Shown one piece after another: positions 45,393-54,358 of a stretch of DNA of 64,000 nucleotides. Every line of letters starts with the position of its first letter. Position 1 is the first letter of the stretch. Origin of the DNA: Fibrobacter sp. (lineage in GTDB: Bacteria > Fibrobacterota > Fibrobacteria > Fibrobacterales > Fibrobacteraceae); contig JAKSIB010000009.1 of NCBI GenBank assembly GCA_024399065.1, positions 1-64,000 of the forward strand. The letters run 5' to 3'. The notes under the pieces were generated by a model. The model had not been told where the DNA came from, searched no databases, and saw nothing but the letters and a program-made list of their open reading frames with translations. The position numbers and the translations under genes were made by a program.

Positions 45393-48300
45393 ATGAGCAC
45401 TAAAGAATACCTTGCCGGCGCCAAGATGGCCGGTTCCGTCCAGAAGCTTATGACCCCGGGTCTCGCCGTGGAATTCATCCAGCCCTGGTATACCCCGCTT
45501 TCTACCACTCCGTCTACCACCGGTATCGCAGTGGGCGGCATTGGTTCCACCTTTACTGCAACTCCCGCAGGCACCACTCCGGTGATGAACGTAATGCCGG
45601 GTGTTCAGGTTCGCACCGAAAAGCCGGAAGACCTTCGCTTCAACAATTTCTTCTTCCGCGAATCCGTCATTAGCGACAAGGCTCAGCTGGTCATTTACAA
45701 CTTCGCAGCATTCACCACCTACCTGGGCAAGTTCACTCTCGTGGACGCCAAGGGCGCAGCTCTCTTTACCGAAGCTGACCAAAAGAAGGCTGAAGCAAAG
45801 CTCAACAAGACTCTTTCTGATAAGGAATTCTTGAAGAACAACATGGCTGCATTCGAACGCTGGCACATCCAGTGGAGCGACCGCACCGCAGCTCTCCTCG
45901 CTAAAATGTCTTTGACCAAGCCCGGCGCTAAGGTTGAAGAAGTAAACCGCGCAGTTCTCATCGATTTCTTCGACGGTGTTGTTGGTGAAAAGATTGCTCG
46001 TCAGGGCGCATTGACCGCAGCATGGGCAGACGACAAGACTTTCCTCGGCCAGGAAGGTTATGACGCTGCTAAGATGCAGTACACCGCACTCTATCCTGTT
46101 AGCGAAACCAAGTACGAAGGCAAGGGCGTTCAGATTACCAAGACCCAGTCCAGCTACGTGACTCCGGGTGACGAACGTCTCTCCAGCCTGCCGGTGAACG
46201 CCACCGTATTTACCTTGGAAAACACCACCAAGGAAACCCGCGAAATGACCATCGTCCAGGTTCAGGACAGCCTCTGCGGCTACTACGCTCGCAAGGACCG
46301 TCAGGGCGTGCAGGACTCCAGCTTCGTTCTGGTTCCCATGGCCAAGAATCCGAAGGCAGTCAGCTTCAGCATGGAAGCTGCCGACGGTCGTGACGTTCGC
46401 GGTATTGAATTCTACAACGAAGAACAGCAGCCCGCTAGCGACTTCAACGGCTGCATGGGTATTTCTGTTGCATGGAACAAGAAGGACAACCTGAACGTTT
46501 CCGTGAAGCCCATGTTCTACCAGGACGACGCCGCAGCTACCGTCAAGGCAGCACTCCAGAGCGGTCGCGTCAATAACACTTTCGTGAAGAACGTTTACAG
46601 CGGCCGCGAAACCATCGCCGGCGCAATCGCCGTGACCGTAGTTCTCAAGCCGAAGCAGAAGGTTTCCTTCCAGTTCAACATGGTTCTGGACTTCCCGGAA
46701 ATCAAGCTTGTAAAGCTCACCAGCCAGAAGAAGTACACCGCCTTCTATCCGGAAGCTTACGGCCGCGTCGGCGCCATCCTGGACGAAGCTCTGGCTGCAG
46801 ACAAGACCATGGACGCACGCCTCAAGGCATTCGAAGCTCTGGTTCCCAAGGCCAAGGTCGCAAAGATCTACAAGGAAGCAAAGAAGCAGGTGGAATTCAA
46901 GAGCCTCGCTATCAATACCTTGAGCTTCCTGGCCGAAGCAACCGTATGGGACAAGGAAGACCGCTTCCTGGTTCGCGAATGCGCTGACTATCCGTTCTTC
47001 AACTCTCTGGACGTTTACTTCTACGGCAGCTTCAGCCTGCTGGCTTTGATGCCGCGCCTGGACGGTGTTGTGATGAAGCGTTTCGGTGACGCCATCCTCG
47101 CCATTAACGAAAACCGTCGTCGTCACCACGAATACGTGAACCTCCCCTTCGCTGATCTTCCGGATCCGAAGCTGGAAGGTCCTCGCGCTGTTCGCGGCGC
47201 CGTAATTCATGACCTCGGTAGCCCCTTCGATGCAGAACCGGATGCCTACGACTGGCACAACGTTAAGGAATGGAAGGATCTTGCTCCGAAGTACGTTTTG
47301 ATGGTTCTCCGTCACTATCACAAGACTAAGGATATGCAGTGCCTCGCTGATTGCAAGGAAGCAGTCTATGCCGCCATGGAATACTTGGAAAAGATGGTCA
47401 ACGAAGGTGAAAACTTCCCGCTGACCCACGGTACCGACGATACCTTCGACAACCTCAGCTCTCACGGTATTTCCGTTTACTGCGGCTCCCTCTGGATTGC
47501 AGGCCTCCGTGCAGCTGCAAAGATTGCAGAACTCCTTGGCGATAAAGAACAGGCTGCCAAGTGGAACGAAAAGTCCGCCCTCGCCAACAAGGAATTCGAC
47601 GAAGCCCTCTGGGACGAAAATGAAGGTTACTACCACTTCTTCGTTACCCCCATGGAATTGAAGGACGTTAACGTTGAAAAGTATGCCGCCCTCCGTGAAG
47701 CCGTGAAGGAATCTATCGAACTTCCGGAATGCCCGAAGGCTGGTGTCAAGGCAATCAACGCTTGGTTGAACGCTGGCGAAATTCCGTCTGACGTTGAACT
47801 TTCCAAGATGGAACTCCGTGGCCTCAAGAAGGCATGGCTCACCGCTCAGTGCAAGGAAGCATTCACCGCTTCTTGGGACAAGAAGGTGACCAACGACTGC
47901 GACGATGTCTTCGTTGACACACTCCTCGCAGACACTTACCTCCGCATGCTGGACTTGAAGCCGATTTGCGATGCAGCAAAGGCTAAGAAGAACCTCCTGA
48001 AGGTCTTCAACACCAACTACAAGGCTAACAGCCCGCTGATCGGTGCCGCAAACCTGGTTCGCAAGGACGGTTCTCCCCTGGATGAATTCAACTTCCAGGC
48101 TCACGACGTTTGGATCGGTATTCAGTACAGCGTCATGACCGCTTGCATGATGCACGGCCTCGTGAAGGAAGCTGCCGACCTGGGCGACTCCATGACCCGT
48201 AACCTCTACGATGAAGCCAAGGTTCCCTTCGCTGCACCGGAAGGCTTTAACGGTTCTTGCCGCCTGCACGCCGCCGCTCTGGTTTCAGCCTTCGGTCTCA

Positions 48301-48545
48301 GCCAGGCTGCCGCCGACAAGATGCACAAGGCATTGCTCGCCAAGGGCGCACTCCTTGCTGATTCCCGCATTAGTCCGAAGCTCCCGCGTAACGTGGCTGC
48401 CTTCACCAAGGCTTACGGCGCTATCGCCAAGGATGCCAAGGTTGATGCAGAAAAGCTGTTCACTCTGATGCACAGCACTGCGCTGAAGTACACCGCTGGT
48501 AAGTACTTCCGTCCTGGCATGGTGTTCGCTTTATTGTATAAGTAA
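45393..48545 (+). CDS. GH116-like glycoside hydrolase (GBA2/DUF608 type), cytoplasmic
   Basis: A 1050-residue protein with no signal peptide. The C-terminal half matches GH116 (bile-acid beta-glucosidase GBA2 and bacterial relatives with beta-glucosidase or beta-xylosidase activity). Matching segments are NSLDVYFYGSFSLL, IHDLGSPFDAEPDAYDWHN then VKEWKDLAPKYVL, THGTDDTFDN, SVYCGSLWIAGLR and DVWIGIQYSVMTACM. By alignment from memory to GBA2, the glutamate in FLVRECADYPFF and the aspartate in WKDL are candidate nucleophile and acid. The N-terminal half is the beta-sandwich domain. It probably hydrolyses imported oligosaccharides, but the substrate is unknown. ATG 45393. Its last codons form one arm of a large hairpin. 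Confidence 0.8.
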   Translation: MSTKEYLAGAKMAGSVQKLMTPGLAVEFIQPWYTPLSTTPSTTGIAVGGIGSTFTATPAGTTPVMNVMPGVQVRTEKPEDLRFNNFFFRESVISDKAQLVIYNFAAFTTYLGKFTLVDAKGAALFTEADQKKAEAKLNKTLSDKEFLKNNMAAFERWHIQWSDRTAALLAKMSLTKPGAKVEEVNRAVLIDFFDGVVGEKIARQGALTAAWADDKTFLGQEGYDAAKMQYTALYPVSETKYEGKGVQITKTQSSYVTPGDERLSSLPVNATVFTLENTTKETREMTIVQVQDSLCGYYARKDRQGVQDSSFVLVPMAKNPKAVSFSMEAADGRDVRGIEFYNEEQQPASDFNGCMGISVAWNKKDNLNVSVKPMFYQDDAAATVKAALQSGRVNNTFVKNVYSGRETIAGAIAVTVVLKPKQKVSFQFNMVLDFPEIKLVKLTSQKKYTAFYPEAYGRVGAILDEALAADKTMDARLKAFEALVPKAKVAKIYKEAKKQVEFKSLAINTLSFLAEATVWDKEDRFLVRECADYPFFNSLDVYFYGSFSLLALMPRLDGVVMKRFGDAILAINENRRRHHEYVNLPFADLPDPKLEGPRAVRGAVIHDLGSPFDAEPDAYDWHNVKEWKDLAPKYVLMVLRHYHKTKDMQCLADCKEAVYAAMEYLEKMVNEGENFPLTHGTDDTFDNLSSHGISVYCGSLWIAGLRAAAKIAELLGDKEQAAKWNEKSALANKEFDEALWDENEGYYHFFVTPMELKDVNVEKYAALREAVKESIELPECPKAGVKAINAWLNAGEIPSDVELSKMELRGLKKAWLTAQCKEAFTASWDKKVTNDCDDVFVDTLLADTYLRMLDLKPICDAAKAKKNLLKVFNTNYKANSPLIGAANLVRKDGSPLDEFNFQAHDVWIGIQYSVMTACMMHGLVKEAADLGDSMTRNLYDEAKVPFAAPEGFNGSCRLHAAALVSAFGLSQAAADKMHKALLAKGALLADSRISPKLPRNVAAFTKAYGAIAKDAKVDAEKLFTLMHSTALKYTAGKYFRPGMVFALLYK

Positions 48546-48947
48546 GAGTAAGGCGAATCGTTAAAGGTCACGACGTAAGCTTGTACGGGAAACGGTCCTC
48601 GTTTCACTGCGGATTGTTTCCCTTTACAACTTACATCGCTCCCTTAGAACATTTTTTCGCCAATTACTTATACCACCCGTTTTTGCGGATGTTCGCTTTG
48701 TTGTATAAGTAGTTTCGGTCCGTGAGGTAAGCTCGCACGAAAACAAGGCCGTTCCGGGTTGTTTTCTTTGCGACTTACCTTCACTCCCCTATACAATTAC
48801 TTATACATGCCGTTTTTGCGGTTGTTCGCTTTGTTGTATAAGTAAGTTTCGGTCCGTGAGGTAAGCTCGCACGCAAAACGGTCCTCGCTTCGCTGCGGAT
48901 TGTTCACTTACCGACTTACCTTGCTCCACTACGAACTTATTTATATC
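48536..48947. repeat. Three tandem nested hairpin units downstream of the GH116-like gene
   Basis: Units at about 48536-48673, 48703-48806 and 48836-48947. Each starts with GTATAAGTA(A), has an inner stem starting GTAAGC, and ends near ACTTAC(C) and TTACTTATAC. The first GTATAAGTAA is the final codons and stop of the GH116-like gene. Inner stems are 48575-48634, 48726-48779 and 48860-48920. TTCGCTTTRTTGTATAAGTA is repeated at all three unit starts. Between units lies a small CCG-TTTTT-GCGG hairpin. The cores of units 1 and 3 contain a REP-like TCCTCGCTTCGCTGCGGA or close variant. No open gene was found in 48546-49059. Confidence 0.85.
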
Positions 48948-48965
48948 GTATTGTGAAAGAACTTC

Positions 48966-49001
48966 AAGAAGCGTCTGGTTACAGGCGCTTCTTTTTGTTT
49001 T
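48966..49001 (+). terminator. Terminator after the hairpin array
   Basis: Stem AAGAAGCG (48966-48973) / CGCTTCTT (48985-48992) followed by TTTTTGTTTT. It lies about 420 bases after the GH116-like stop, so the hairpin array is probably transcribed as that gene's 3' untranslated region. Confidence 0.88.
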
Positions 49002-49059
49002 GCTTAGTGATTTTCTTGTAGAGGGAGTGCGCGCGTAGACGATTCACACTTAGCATTGC

Positions 49060-50211
49060 TTATGGTGCATAATACACGAAGTTTACGCCTTCGAATACAA
49101 TCTTGTCTAATTCAAAGAAAGAACCATCTTGAATAAAGAAACTCAGAAGAGCAATTTCCTTGGAAACTTCATTCCATTCCAACTGGTTGGCCGAGGGCTT
49201 CAAGATTTCATCGCCAGGTTTCAATTCAATTTCAGTCCACTTTTCCGCAGCAGGCAAATTCCACATGGCCTTATTATAGGCACCGTCATCCGTAGCAACC
49301 GCGTTTTCCAAACCTAAATTCAGATTTCCATTGCTGCGATATGTCACACGAATTGCAGTAAGCCCGCTCATATCAAAAGCCAACGAATCAGTCCCCAGAT
49401 GGGTACCAAGAATCACCATTCCGGAATCGCCAATGTCGTATTGTGCAGAAAGGAAGTAGCCATGATCAGCAGAGGAATCCTGCACTGCATCAAAGCTCCT
49501 ACCATCTTCAGGACGGGTCCATTTGCAATCGCCCATGGAAGAAAAATACCAACCGTGATTCGGATAGTACTTGGCCAAATTATTGAGACTATCTCCGTCT
49601 TCAAAATCTTCGAAAGTGAAAATTCCCGCACTATCCAATTGAACGGTATCCGGCTCCGAAATTGCAGAAGTCAAAACCGTATCCAGCGTTTCACCTGCAT
49701 CAAGACTCATTTCGACAATTGCAGAGTCCCCAAGCAGCAAATCAAACTTTCCTGCAGGAACGTGGGCGAAAACAAATGCGCCGTCTCGCCACAAAGCCAT
49801 ATACGGAGTTTCCGCCAACACCATCTGGAGAGAGGCAGCCTCAGCACTGTCCATACGAACAACAACAGATGCAGACGGTTCCAGCACAAGTTCTTTTTGC
49901 GTAGAATCAAAGTTATTCCAAGCCATGAGGGCGGAATCACTGCCTGCTATCCCTTCTAGATAACACTCTTCGACGGGGACTTTCACGTATGCGACTCCGG
50001 AGTCATCCGTCGTTGCTGATTCCAGTTTGTTCAAAGTTTCCTTGGAATAAAGGTTCACGTGAACATGAGCCAAGGGTTTCTGCCGCGCGTCAGCCACATG
50101 CAAGGCAATACCATTAGTCGTTTCACTAGTGGCGCCAGACATATCTGATCCAGAGCCAGAGCAGGCCCAAATCAGCAAGGTCGATATTAATGCCGTTAGC
50201 AGTCGTTTCAT
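49060..50211 (-). CDS. Surface lipoprotein with carboxypeptidase-regulatory-like and CBM-like domains
   Basis: A 383-residue protein with a lipoprotein signal (MKRLLTALISTLLIWAC, acylated C17). Residues about 35-110 resemble a carboxypeptidase-regulatory-like beta domain (GIALHVADARQKPLAHVHVN). The C-terminal half, beginning FTFEDFEDGDSLNNL, resembles the galactose-binding-like fold of CBM11/CBM30-type modules and may bind polysaccharide. It has no catalytic signature. Its start overlaps the stop of the TIGR02147 gene (ATGA), so the two make a coupled pair. The pair is divergent from the GH26 mannanase. Confidence 0.7.
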   Translation of the reverse strand: MKRLLTALISTLLIWACSGSGSDMSGATSETTNGIALHVADARQKPLAHVHVNLYSKETLNKLESATTDDSGVAYVKVPVEECYLEGIAGSDSALMAWNNFDSTQKELVLEPSASVVVRMDSAEAASLQMVLAETPYMALWRDGAFVFAHVPAGKFDLLLGDSAIVEMSLDAGETLDTVLTSAISEPDTVQLDSAGIFTFEDFEDGDSLNNLAKYYPNHGWYFSSMGDCKWTRPEDGRSFDAVQDSSADHGYFLSAQYDIGDSGMVILGTHLGTDSLAFDMSGLTAIRVTYRSNGNLNLGLENAVATDDGAYNKAMWNLPAAEKWTEIELKPGDEILKPSANQLEWNEVSKEIALLSFFIQDGSFFELDKIVFEGVNFVYYAP

Positions 50212-51056
50212 GACCGAACCTTTTTCATCATGGGGAACATCTGAAAATTTAATTGATAAACACTATCGCATTGTTCAGCCGGCATGGAATTCACCACGTT
50301 CACGATGGATTTACGAGCATCCGCCAAAATTCCACGGATTTTTTCAATTTGCGAGGAATCCAACGCCATAGTCAAGGTGCTAATGTCGCGATTTTCCTTG
50401 GGAATATTTTCAATAGACTGCCGACCCAATTCCGTCACGGTTTTCTGATATTCACTGATAGACGCGCTGAGCCAGTGATCCTGCGTGCGAACGTGAGCAT
50501 CCGAAGGAACAATACGACCTTGTTCGTTTCTTTTTGCAAGTCCCAACTGAAGGAGAGCTTCCACCGACGTCACAATTTGCGCTGCAGTAAGCTTTGGAAT
50601 GCAGGAATTTCCTAGCGACACAGCATCCTGTTCGCCTCTATATTCATAAACATCCAAAGCAGAACGTACCATCGGATAATACCACTGCTGGAAATAGCGG
50701 TAGCGTGCCTCATCCAGCATACGGCAACGGGATGGACGCATTTTCTGTAAGGTTTCAAAATGCTTTCGGATTGCATCAGGTGTCTTAGCTTTTCCATAAG
50801 CAACCATCTCCTGGAAATACTCCGATTTGCCTTCCTTGAAATTAAAGAATGCAACAAACGTATTTACAGAAGTATCAGACAAGTGGCGTTTCGATCGCAA
50901 AATTTTCACGAGAAGGCTTGCATCTATGTCCACAGCTGTTGCAAAAACTCGATAGCTAAAAGTCGGATCAAGAGATTTTTCCAAGTCATAGAAATCCCGC
51001 AAAAAAAGCCGGTAATCCAGATAATCATAGATGTTGATTTTATTTCTGGCAAACAT
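50208..51056 (-). CDS. TIGR02147 family protein (DUF4423)
   Basis: A 282-residue cytoplasmic protein of the large paralogous family first defined in F. succinogenes. NIYDYLDYRLFLRDFYD near the N-terminus and a following helix-turn-helix-like part (FSYRVFATAVDIDASLLVKI then LRSKRHLS) suggest DNA binding. The middle KRNEQGRIVP resembles a winged-helix stretch. A role as transcription regulator is inferred from these features; I know of no demonstrated function. It is coupled by a 4-base overlap to a lipoprotein gene and faces the mannanase gene across 165 bases. Confidence 0.85.
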   Translation of the reverse strand: MFARNKINIYDYLDYRLFLRDFYDLEKSLDPTFSYRVFATAVDIDASLLVKILRSKRHLSDTSVNTFVAFFNFKEGKSEYFQEMVAYGKAKTPDAIRKHFETLQKMRPSRCRMLDEARYRYFQQWYYPMVRSALDVYEYRGEQDAVSLGNSCIPKLTAAQIVTSVEALLQLGLAKRNEQGRIVPSDAHVRTQDHWLSASISEYQKTVTELGRQSIENIPKENRDISTLTMALDSSQIEKIRGILADARKSIVNVVNSMPAEQCDSVYQLNFQMFPMMKKVRS

Positions 51057-51221
51057 ATATAGCCTCTACAATATGGATTTCTCTCATAAACATCTACTTT
51101 ATAACATCCATAAATATAACAAATTTTTACAAAAACGTTGACATTTTTGTCCACACCTTTGTGAGTTTTTTCACCATAGAAGAGCCACACCAATCTATTT
51201 TCTAGACAACAAGGAGTGATT
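51057..51221. promoter_or_regulatory. Divergent promoter region between the TIGR02147 gene and the mannanase gene
   Basis: A 165-base gap. TTGACA at 51138 is a candidate -35 toward the mannanase; no good -10 was found at the right distance. TTGACATTTTTGTCCA is itself an imperfect palindrome and a candidate operator. AAGGAG at 51211 is the mannanase ribosome-binding site. Confidence 0.4.
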
Positions 51222-52967
51222 ATGAATATCGGAAAACTTTTACTCATTTTGGGTGCCACAATTGCCACAGCATCCTTTGCGGCGAAATACGAAGCGGAAG
51301 CAGGGACCTTGACCAATGACGCCAAGAAAGTCAGTGACGGCGGGGCTTCCGGCGGAGCCTATGTGGACATGCAATCTGGCAATTTATCCATCAACAACGT
51401 CAATGCAGAAAAGACCGGCAAGTACTCTTTAAAGGTTCGTTACAAGGTGGGCGATTACAAGGAAAACCTCCTCAAGGTAAATGGCGCCTCCGCAGGAACT
51501 TTGGCTTTCGAAGCCTCCAACAACTGGACAGATTTGTCCACAGTGGTTACACTCAATGCAGGTAACAACACCATCCTCATTGAAAAATACTGGGGATGGG
51601 TCAGCGTGGACTACATCGAAGTAAACCCCTACGTATCCGAACCGTTCAAAATCAGTTCAAACCTAGTAACACCCAACGCCACTGAATCCGCCCAGAAGCT
51701 TTACACTTTCCTGGTCAACAACTTCGGCAAGAAAACCATTAGCGGTGTAATGACCGGCGACATGGGCAGCTACTCCATGGGCGCAGATTTCAAGACTCAC
51801 GACGACGTAAAGGAAATTTACAGCAAAGGCGGCAAATATCCTGCGCTTGTCGGCGTAGACTTTCTCTTCGCAAGCGGCCCTAACGCAAACAGTTCTTGGA
51901 ACCAGGAATACACCAACAAGGCTCTTTCTCTCGCAAGAAACCTCTGGAAACAGGGTGGCATACCCAACTTCACTTGGCATTGGAAAGACCCGCTGGACAA
52001 GCAGGATGCCTTCTACATCAAGGGTGCAACCGACGGCACCTACACCGACTTCGACTTTGCAACAGCCTTTAAATCCGGCACCACCGAATGGAACACCGAA
52101 AGCGCCGCCTACAAGGGCATCATCGCTGATGTAGACCATATCGCCGATTATTTCCTGGATCTTCAAAAAGACGGTATTGCAGGCATCTTCCGTCCGTTGC
52201 ACGAAGCAGGCGGCAAATGGTTCTGGTGGAGCATCAATTCCGGAAAACAGTTCGCAGCCCTCTACCGTCTGGTATTCGACCGCATGGTGAAAGTCAAGGG
52301 CGTAAAAAACATGATCTGGGTTTACAATCCCATCTCCCCCGCTGTTTATGACTGGGATCCGGGTGCAGACTATTATGACGTTATCGCCATCGACATATAC
52401 AACAGCGCAAACGATCATTCCAGTTGCTCCAGTGACTTTGACAAGTTCAAGAGTGCTTCCAAGTCATCCAAGATTATCGCCCTTACGGAAAACGGACCCA
52501 TTCCCGACATCAACAACATGGTGAAGGAAGAAGCCATGTGGAGCTGGTGGATGCCCTGGTACAGCACCTGGGGAAGCACCTTCTCCTCCCAGACATCCAA
52601 TGCCATGTGGAAGAGCAATCTGAACGACGAACGAGTGATTACTTTGGAAGACATGCCGGGCTGGGCAAGCTACACACCAGTCGTGAACAGCAGCTCCTCC
52701 ACCCCGGCAACAACAAGCAGTTCGTCAGAGTCCATAGCCTCCAGCAGTTCCTCTGAATCCGCAATTACAAGCAGTTCCTCCAACGAGACCCAGCACCTTG
52801 CCAAGACATTTAACTTGAATGTATCTTCTGAGATCACAGGCATTTTCGACATGAACGGTCATTACATGGGTAGCGAATCCGCCCTGACCAAACTGCCCCA
52901 AGGACGCTACATCATCCGTTCACGTGCTGCAGGCAAAACAACAAACTCTCTCTACCTAAAGAAATAA
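51222..52967 (+). CDS. Secreted CBM35-GH26 beta-mannanase
   Basis: A 581-residue exported enzyme that cuts beta-1,4-mannan. Signal peptide residues 1-22 (LLLILGATIATASFAA). A CBM35-type carbohydrate-binding module follows (about 24-145, starting KYEAEAGTL). The GH26 domain (about 150-470) has the acid/base E328 in RPLHEAGG and the nucleophile E423 in ALTENGP. A Ser-rich linker (about 485-525) leads to a 55-residue C-terminal module ending GKTTNSLYLKK, like the basic terminal modules of other Fibrobacter secreted hydrolases, probably for secretion or surface attachment. ATG 51222 with AAGGAG 5 bases before; the earlier in-frame ATG at 51216 lies too close to the ribosome site. Confidence 0.92.
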   Translation: MNIGKLLLILGATIATASFAAKYEAEAGTLTNDAKKVSDGGASGGAYVDMQSGNLSINNVNAEKTGKYSLKVRYKVGDYKENLLKVNGASAGTLAFEASNNWTDLSTVVTLNAGNNTILIEKYWGWVSVDYIEVNPYVSEPFKISSNLVTPNATESAQKLYTFLVNNFGKKTISGVMTGDMGSYSMGADFKTHDDVKEIYSKGGKYPALVGVDFLFASGPNANSSWNQEYTNKALSLARNLWKQGGIPNFTWHWKDPLDKQDAFYIKGATDGTYTDFDFATAFKSGTTEWNTESAAYKGIIADVDHIADYFLDLQKDGIAGIFRPLHEAGGKWFWWSINSGKQFAALYRLVFDRMVKVKGVKNMIWVYNPISPAVYDWDPGADYYDVIAIDIYNSANDHSSCSSDFDKFKSASKSSKIIALTENGPIPDINNMVKEEAMWSWWMPWYSTWGSTFSSQTSNAMWKSNLNDERVITLEDMPGWASYTPVVNSSSSTPATTSSSSESIASSSSSESAITSSSSNETQHLAKTFNLNVSSEITGIFDMNGHYMGSESALTKLPQGRYIIRSRAAGKTTNSLYLKK

Positions 52968-52987
52968 AACCAAACTCCCATACCAAA

Positions 52988-53017
52988 CAAAATCACCGGC
53001 CTTCGGGTCGGCGATTT
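52988..53017 (+). terminator. Terminator of the mannanase gene
   Basis: Stem AAATC-CCGGCC / GGTCGG-GATTT with a TTCG loop, then a T-rich run. Confidence 0.85.
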
Positions 53018-53129
53018 TTATAACTCTTTGATACTAAACAAGTTACCGAAAGCAGAACTAGCAATCTCTTTTTTCGCCCAAAACAAAGCATTTATAACAC
53101 TAAACAAAAGCCCTGCCTTTTACTAAATT

Positions 53130-54023
53130 ATGGCTACTATGAGCTTAAAATTTGAAACCCCGATTACTGAAGTTCCGCTGTTCCACCAGGGTAAGGTACG
53201 CGACATGTACGACCTGGGCGACAGTTTCCTGATGGTCGCTTCCGACCGTCTTTCCGCCTTTGACGTGGTCCTCCCCACCCCCATTCCGGGTAAGGGCAAG
53301 ATCCTGAACCAGCTTTCTCTGTTCTGGTTCAAGCAGCTTGGCATGAAGAACCACCTGATCACCGCCGACGTGAATGAATATCCGGAAGTGCTCAAGAAGC
53401 ACGCCGACTATCTCCGCGGCCGCTCCATGATCGTGAAGAAGGCTCACCGTCATTCCGTGGAATGCATCGTCCGCGGTTACATCGTGGGTTCTGGTTGGAA
53501 GGATTACCAGAAGACCGGTAAGATCTGCGGTCACGTTCTCCCCGAAAATCTTCAGCTCTGCCAGAAGCTGGAACAGCCGCTCTACACTCCCAGCACCAAG
53601 CCGGATGTAGGCCACGACGAAAACATCAGCTTCGAACAGACCTTCGACATCGTCGGCGAAAAGGTTGCAACAACCCTGAAGAACATGTCCCTGGACATCT
53701 ACACCAAGGCTCGCGACTACGCAGCTTCCAAGGGCATCATTCTCGCTGACACCAAGTTCGAATTCGGCGAAATCGATGGCGAAACCATCCTCATCGACGA
53801 AGTTCTGACTCCGGACTCCAGCCGCTACTGGCCTGCAGACAAGTACGAAGTAGGCAAGAACCAGGAAAGCTTCGACAAGCAGTACATCCGTGACTGGCTC
53901 GAAACTCTCGACTGGGGCAAGTGCTACCCGGGTCCGGAAATTCCGGCAGACGTGGTGAAGAACACTCTCGATAAGTACATCGAAATCTTCGTTCGTCTCA
54001 CTGGCAAGCAGCCAGAGCTGTAA
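53130..54023 (+). CDS. purC: Phosphoribosylaminoimidazole-succinocarboxamide synthase
   Basis: PurC joins CAIR and aspartate with ATP in purine synthesis. The 297-residue product is of the longer, yeast-ADE1-like type. GKVRDMYDLGD, SDRLSAFDVVLP, VECIVRGYIVGSGWKDY and LADTKFEFG are conserved active-site segments. ATG 53130 is used; ATG 53139 (MSLKFETP) is equally possible. Stands alone, with a terminator after it. Confidence 0.95.
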   Translation: MATMSLKFETPITEVPLFHQGKVRDMYDLGDSFLMVASDRLSAFDVVLPTPIPGKGKILNQLSLFWFKQLGMKNHLITADVNEYPEVLKKHADYLRGRSMIVKKAHRHSVECIVRGYIVGSGWKDYQKTGKICGHVLPENLQLCQKLEQPLYTPSTKPDVGHDENISFEQTFDIVGEKVATTLKNMSLDIYTKARDYAASKGIILADTKFEFGEIDGETILIDEVLTPDSSRYWPADKYEVGKNQESFDKQYIRDWLETLDWGKCYPGPEIPADVVKNTLDKYIEIFVRLTGKQPEL

Positions 54024-54046
54024 TAGCGTCAGCTACACGCTTTTCG

Positions 54047-54075
54047 AAAGACTCGCCCTTGCGGCGGGTCTTTTT
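54047..54075 (+). terminator. Terminator of purC
   Basis: Stem AAAGACTCGCC (54047-54057) pairs with GGCGGGTCTTT (one T-G pair) around CTTGC, and the T-run continues. Confidence 0.9.
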
Positions 54076-54122
54076 GCTATGGGGGCGAACTTTGGTGAAC
54101 TTTTGTTTGCGGTTGCAGGGGC

Positions 54123-54357
54123 TTTTACGTACATAACCGGAGCTTTTGGCAAATTCTGTACGTAAATCGTTAGTTTGTACACAACGTAAGGCGCGGTGAG
54201 GCGGCCTTTTTACGTACATAATCCACGGAGATTCGCAAAAATGTACGTAATCAAACAGGAGCAACTTATTCACGCGAATCCGACAGCGCCAAATCAAAAG
54301 GATGCAGAGGCATTTTTACGTACAAAACCACAGCAAATTCAGCATTCTGTACGTAAA
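54123..54357. repeat. Array of three 44-base palindromes, TTTTACGTACA-N23-TGTACGTAAA
   Basis: Copies at 54123-54166, 54208-54251 and 54314-54357. Each is exactly 44 bases, with arms TTTACGTACA/TGTACGTAAA (last base A to T in copy 2) and 23 unrelated bases between. The starts are 85 and 106 bases apart. The third copy ends 2 bases before the stop codon of the convergent nuclease-like gene. A half-copy (TGTACACAACGTAAGG) lies at 54176. The 335-base gap between purC and that gene holds only the purC terminator and this array. Confidence 0.88.
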
Positions 54358-54358
54358 G

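Noticed and set aside
45387-48269. Long minus-strand open frame of 960 codons opposite the GH116-like gene
   Set aside because: It is antisense to a well-supported gene, has Val/His/Ala-rich low-information sequence, no family motif, and arises from the strong third-position C/T bias of the plus-strand gene.
54123-54357. CRISPR array
   Set aside because: The repeats are inverted pairs with unequal gaps and only three copies. There are no uniform 30-40-base spacers between direct repeats and no cas gene nearby.
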